In this document: piece by piece, positions 63,511 through 64,000 of the stretch
Numbering within the stretch: position 1 is the first letter of the stretch
How the letters are laid out: the number at the start of each line of letters is the position of its first letter
Origin: Polyangiaceae bacterium
GTDB taxonomy: Bacteria; Myxococcota_A; Polyangia; Polyangiales; Polyangiaceae
Length of the DNA: 64,000 nucleotides
NCBI GenBank assembly: GCA_025936045.1
Contig: JAICUB010000025.1
Coordinates: 34,088-98,087, forward strand
Direction of reading: 5' to 3'
The notes under the pieces: generated by a model
The model's input: only the letters and a program-made list of their open reading frames with translations
Database searches by the model: none
Told to the model about the DNA's origin: nothing
Position numbers and translations under genes: made by a program

Positions 63511-64000
63511 TCAGGAGTCGTCGTCGCGGCGCGGGCGGCGATTGCAGTCGAGGATTTGCTTGCGCACCCGCACGGCGTCCGGCGTGACCTCGGCGAGCTC
63601 GTCGCGATCGATGTGCTCGAGCGCCGTGTCGATCGTGAGGATGCGAGGCGGCGTGAGGATCACGTTCTCGTCGCGACCGGCGGCACGGATGTTCGTGAGC
63701 TTCTTCTCGCGCGTCACGTTCACGTCGAGATCGTTCGGCCGGTTGTGCTCGCCGACGATCATGCCCTCGTAGACCTCGACGCCCGGCCCGATGAACAAGA
63801 TACCGCGCGGCTGCAGGTGAAAGAGCGCATAGGGAGTGGTCACGCCCCTGCGATCGGCGACGAGCGCGCCGTTCGGGCGCCGGAGCATGGGGCCCGCGTA
63901 CGGCTCCCAACCCTCGAACAGCGAGTTCAAGAGGCCCATGCCGCGCGTCTCGGTGAGGAACGCCGAGCGGAACCCGATCAGGCCGCGCGAGGGCACGACG
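63511..64000 (-). CDS. typA: C-terminal part of GTPase TypA/BipA (5' end outside window)
   Basis: The frame is open to the window edge; about 162 C-terminal residues are visible. The sequence has PSRGLIGFRSAFLTETRGMGLLNSLFEGW in pieces, then PYALFHLQPRGILFIGPGVEVYEGMIVGEHNR and LTNIRAAGRDENVILTPPR. This is the TypA/BipA-specific C-terminal domain that binds the ribosome. The P-loop and G domain lie off the edge. Confidence 0.92.
   Translation of the reverse strand, partial: VVPSRGLIGFRSAFLTETRGMGLLNSLFEGWEPYAGPMLRRPNGALVADRRGVTTPYALFHLQPRGILFIGPGVEVYEGMIVGEHNRPNDLDVNVTREKKLTNIRAAGRDENVILTPPRILTIDTALEHIDRDELAEVTPDAVRVRKQILDCNRRPRRDDDS

Overview
The window looks like chromosomal DNA of a myxobacterium, most likely of the Sorangium/Polyangium type (order Polyangiales). 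The reasons are very high GC content with GTG and TTG starts, three Hanks-type Ser/Thr kinases, an MglA-like GTPase, TPR/PEGA proteins, many outer-membrane-type lipoproteins with Pro/Ala- or Gly-rich spacers, a lamin-tail lipoprotein and a Cys-repeat lipoprotein. The placement is inferred from gene content; there is no rRNA in the window. I see no insertion sequence, prophage, CRISPR array, tRNA or rRNA.

Layout. 1-1948: end of a secreted or hypothetical protein, a lipase, and a small protein. 1930-5290 (minus): panB-panC-tmk, a small membrane protein and a PDZ lipoprotein; panB/panC and panC/tmk overlap by 4 nt. 5452-10642: a DUF4175-like coiled-coil membrane protein, a TPR/PEGA protein, a Ser/Thr kinase and a coiled-coil lipoprotein. 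11033-23981: a 13-kb MoxR / membrane protein / ABC ATPase / ABC permease / DUF58 / DUF1415-like / BatA-like / double-VWA locus, interrupted on the opposite strand by an unlisted 42-codon Lys/Arg-rich gene. 24205-29334: Gly-rich lamin-tail lipoprotein, AI-2E-type permease, ilvE, quinone oxidoreductase, DJ-1 protein.

29331-39387: a lipoprotein divergent from a plsB-mepA-DNA methyltransferase operon (4-nt overlaps), then acetoacetyl-CoA synthetase divergent from an M3 oligopeptidase. 39477-44077: two proteins of unknown function and an M16 peptidase pair (one catalytic, one lacking the zinc motif). 44078-44715 is a long structured leader before a B12-dependent ribonucleotide reductase (44716-47973). 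48023-54730: a second kinase with TPR/PEGA module, a 12-repeat Cys-rich lipoprotein, a third kinase with an unusual catalytic loop, and a lipoprotein. 54735-57864 (minus): MglA-like GTPase, PocR-type histidine kinase and thiL in one overlapping run. 57898-64000: a membrane protein, argH, a homoserine-kinase-type kinase, two TPM-domain proteins with a LemA protein, and the end of typA/bipA.

The genes mix housekeeping metabolism (pantothenate, dTTP, branched-chain amino acids, arginine, thiamine, phospholipid and deoxynucleotide synthesis) with envelope and signalling modules typical of myxobacteria. The least explained parts are the MoxR/ABC/VWA locus with its embedded basic peptide, the PlsB-MepA-methyltransferase operon, the GTPase-histidine kinase pair, the thymidylate kinase that lacks the P-loop lysine, and the nrdJ leader. 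Base counts and similarities are judged by eye; no database search was run.
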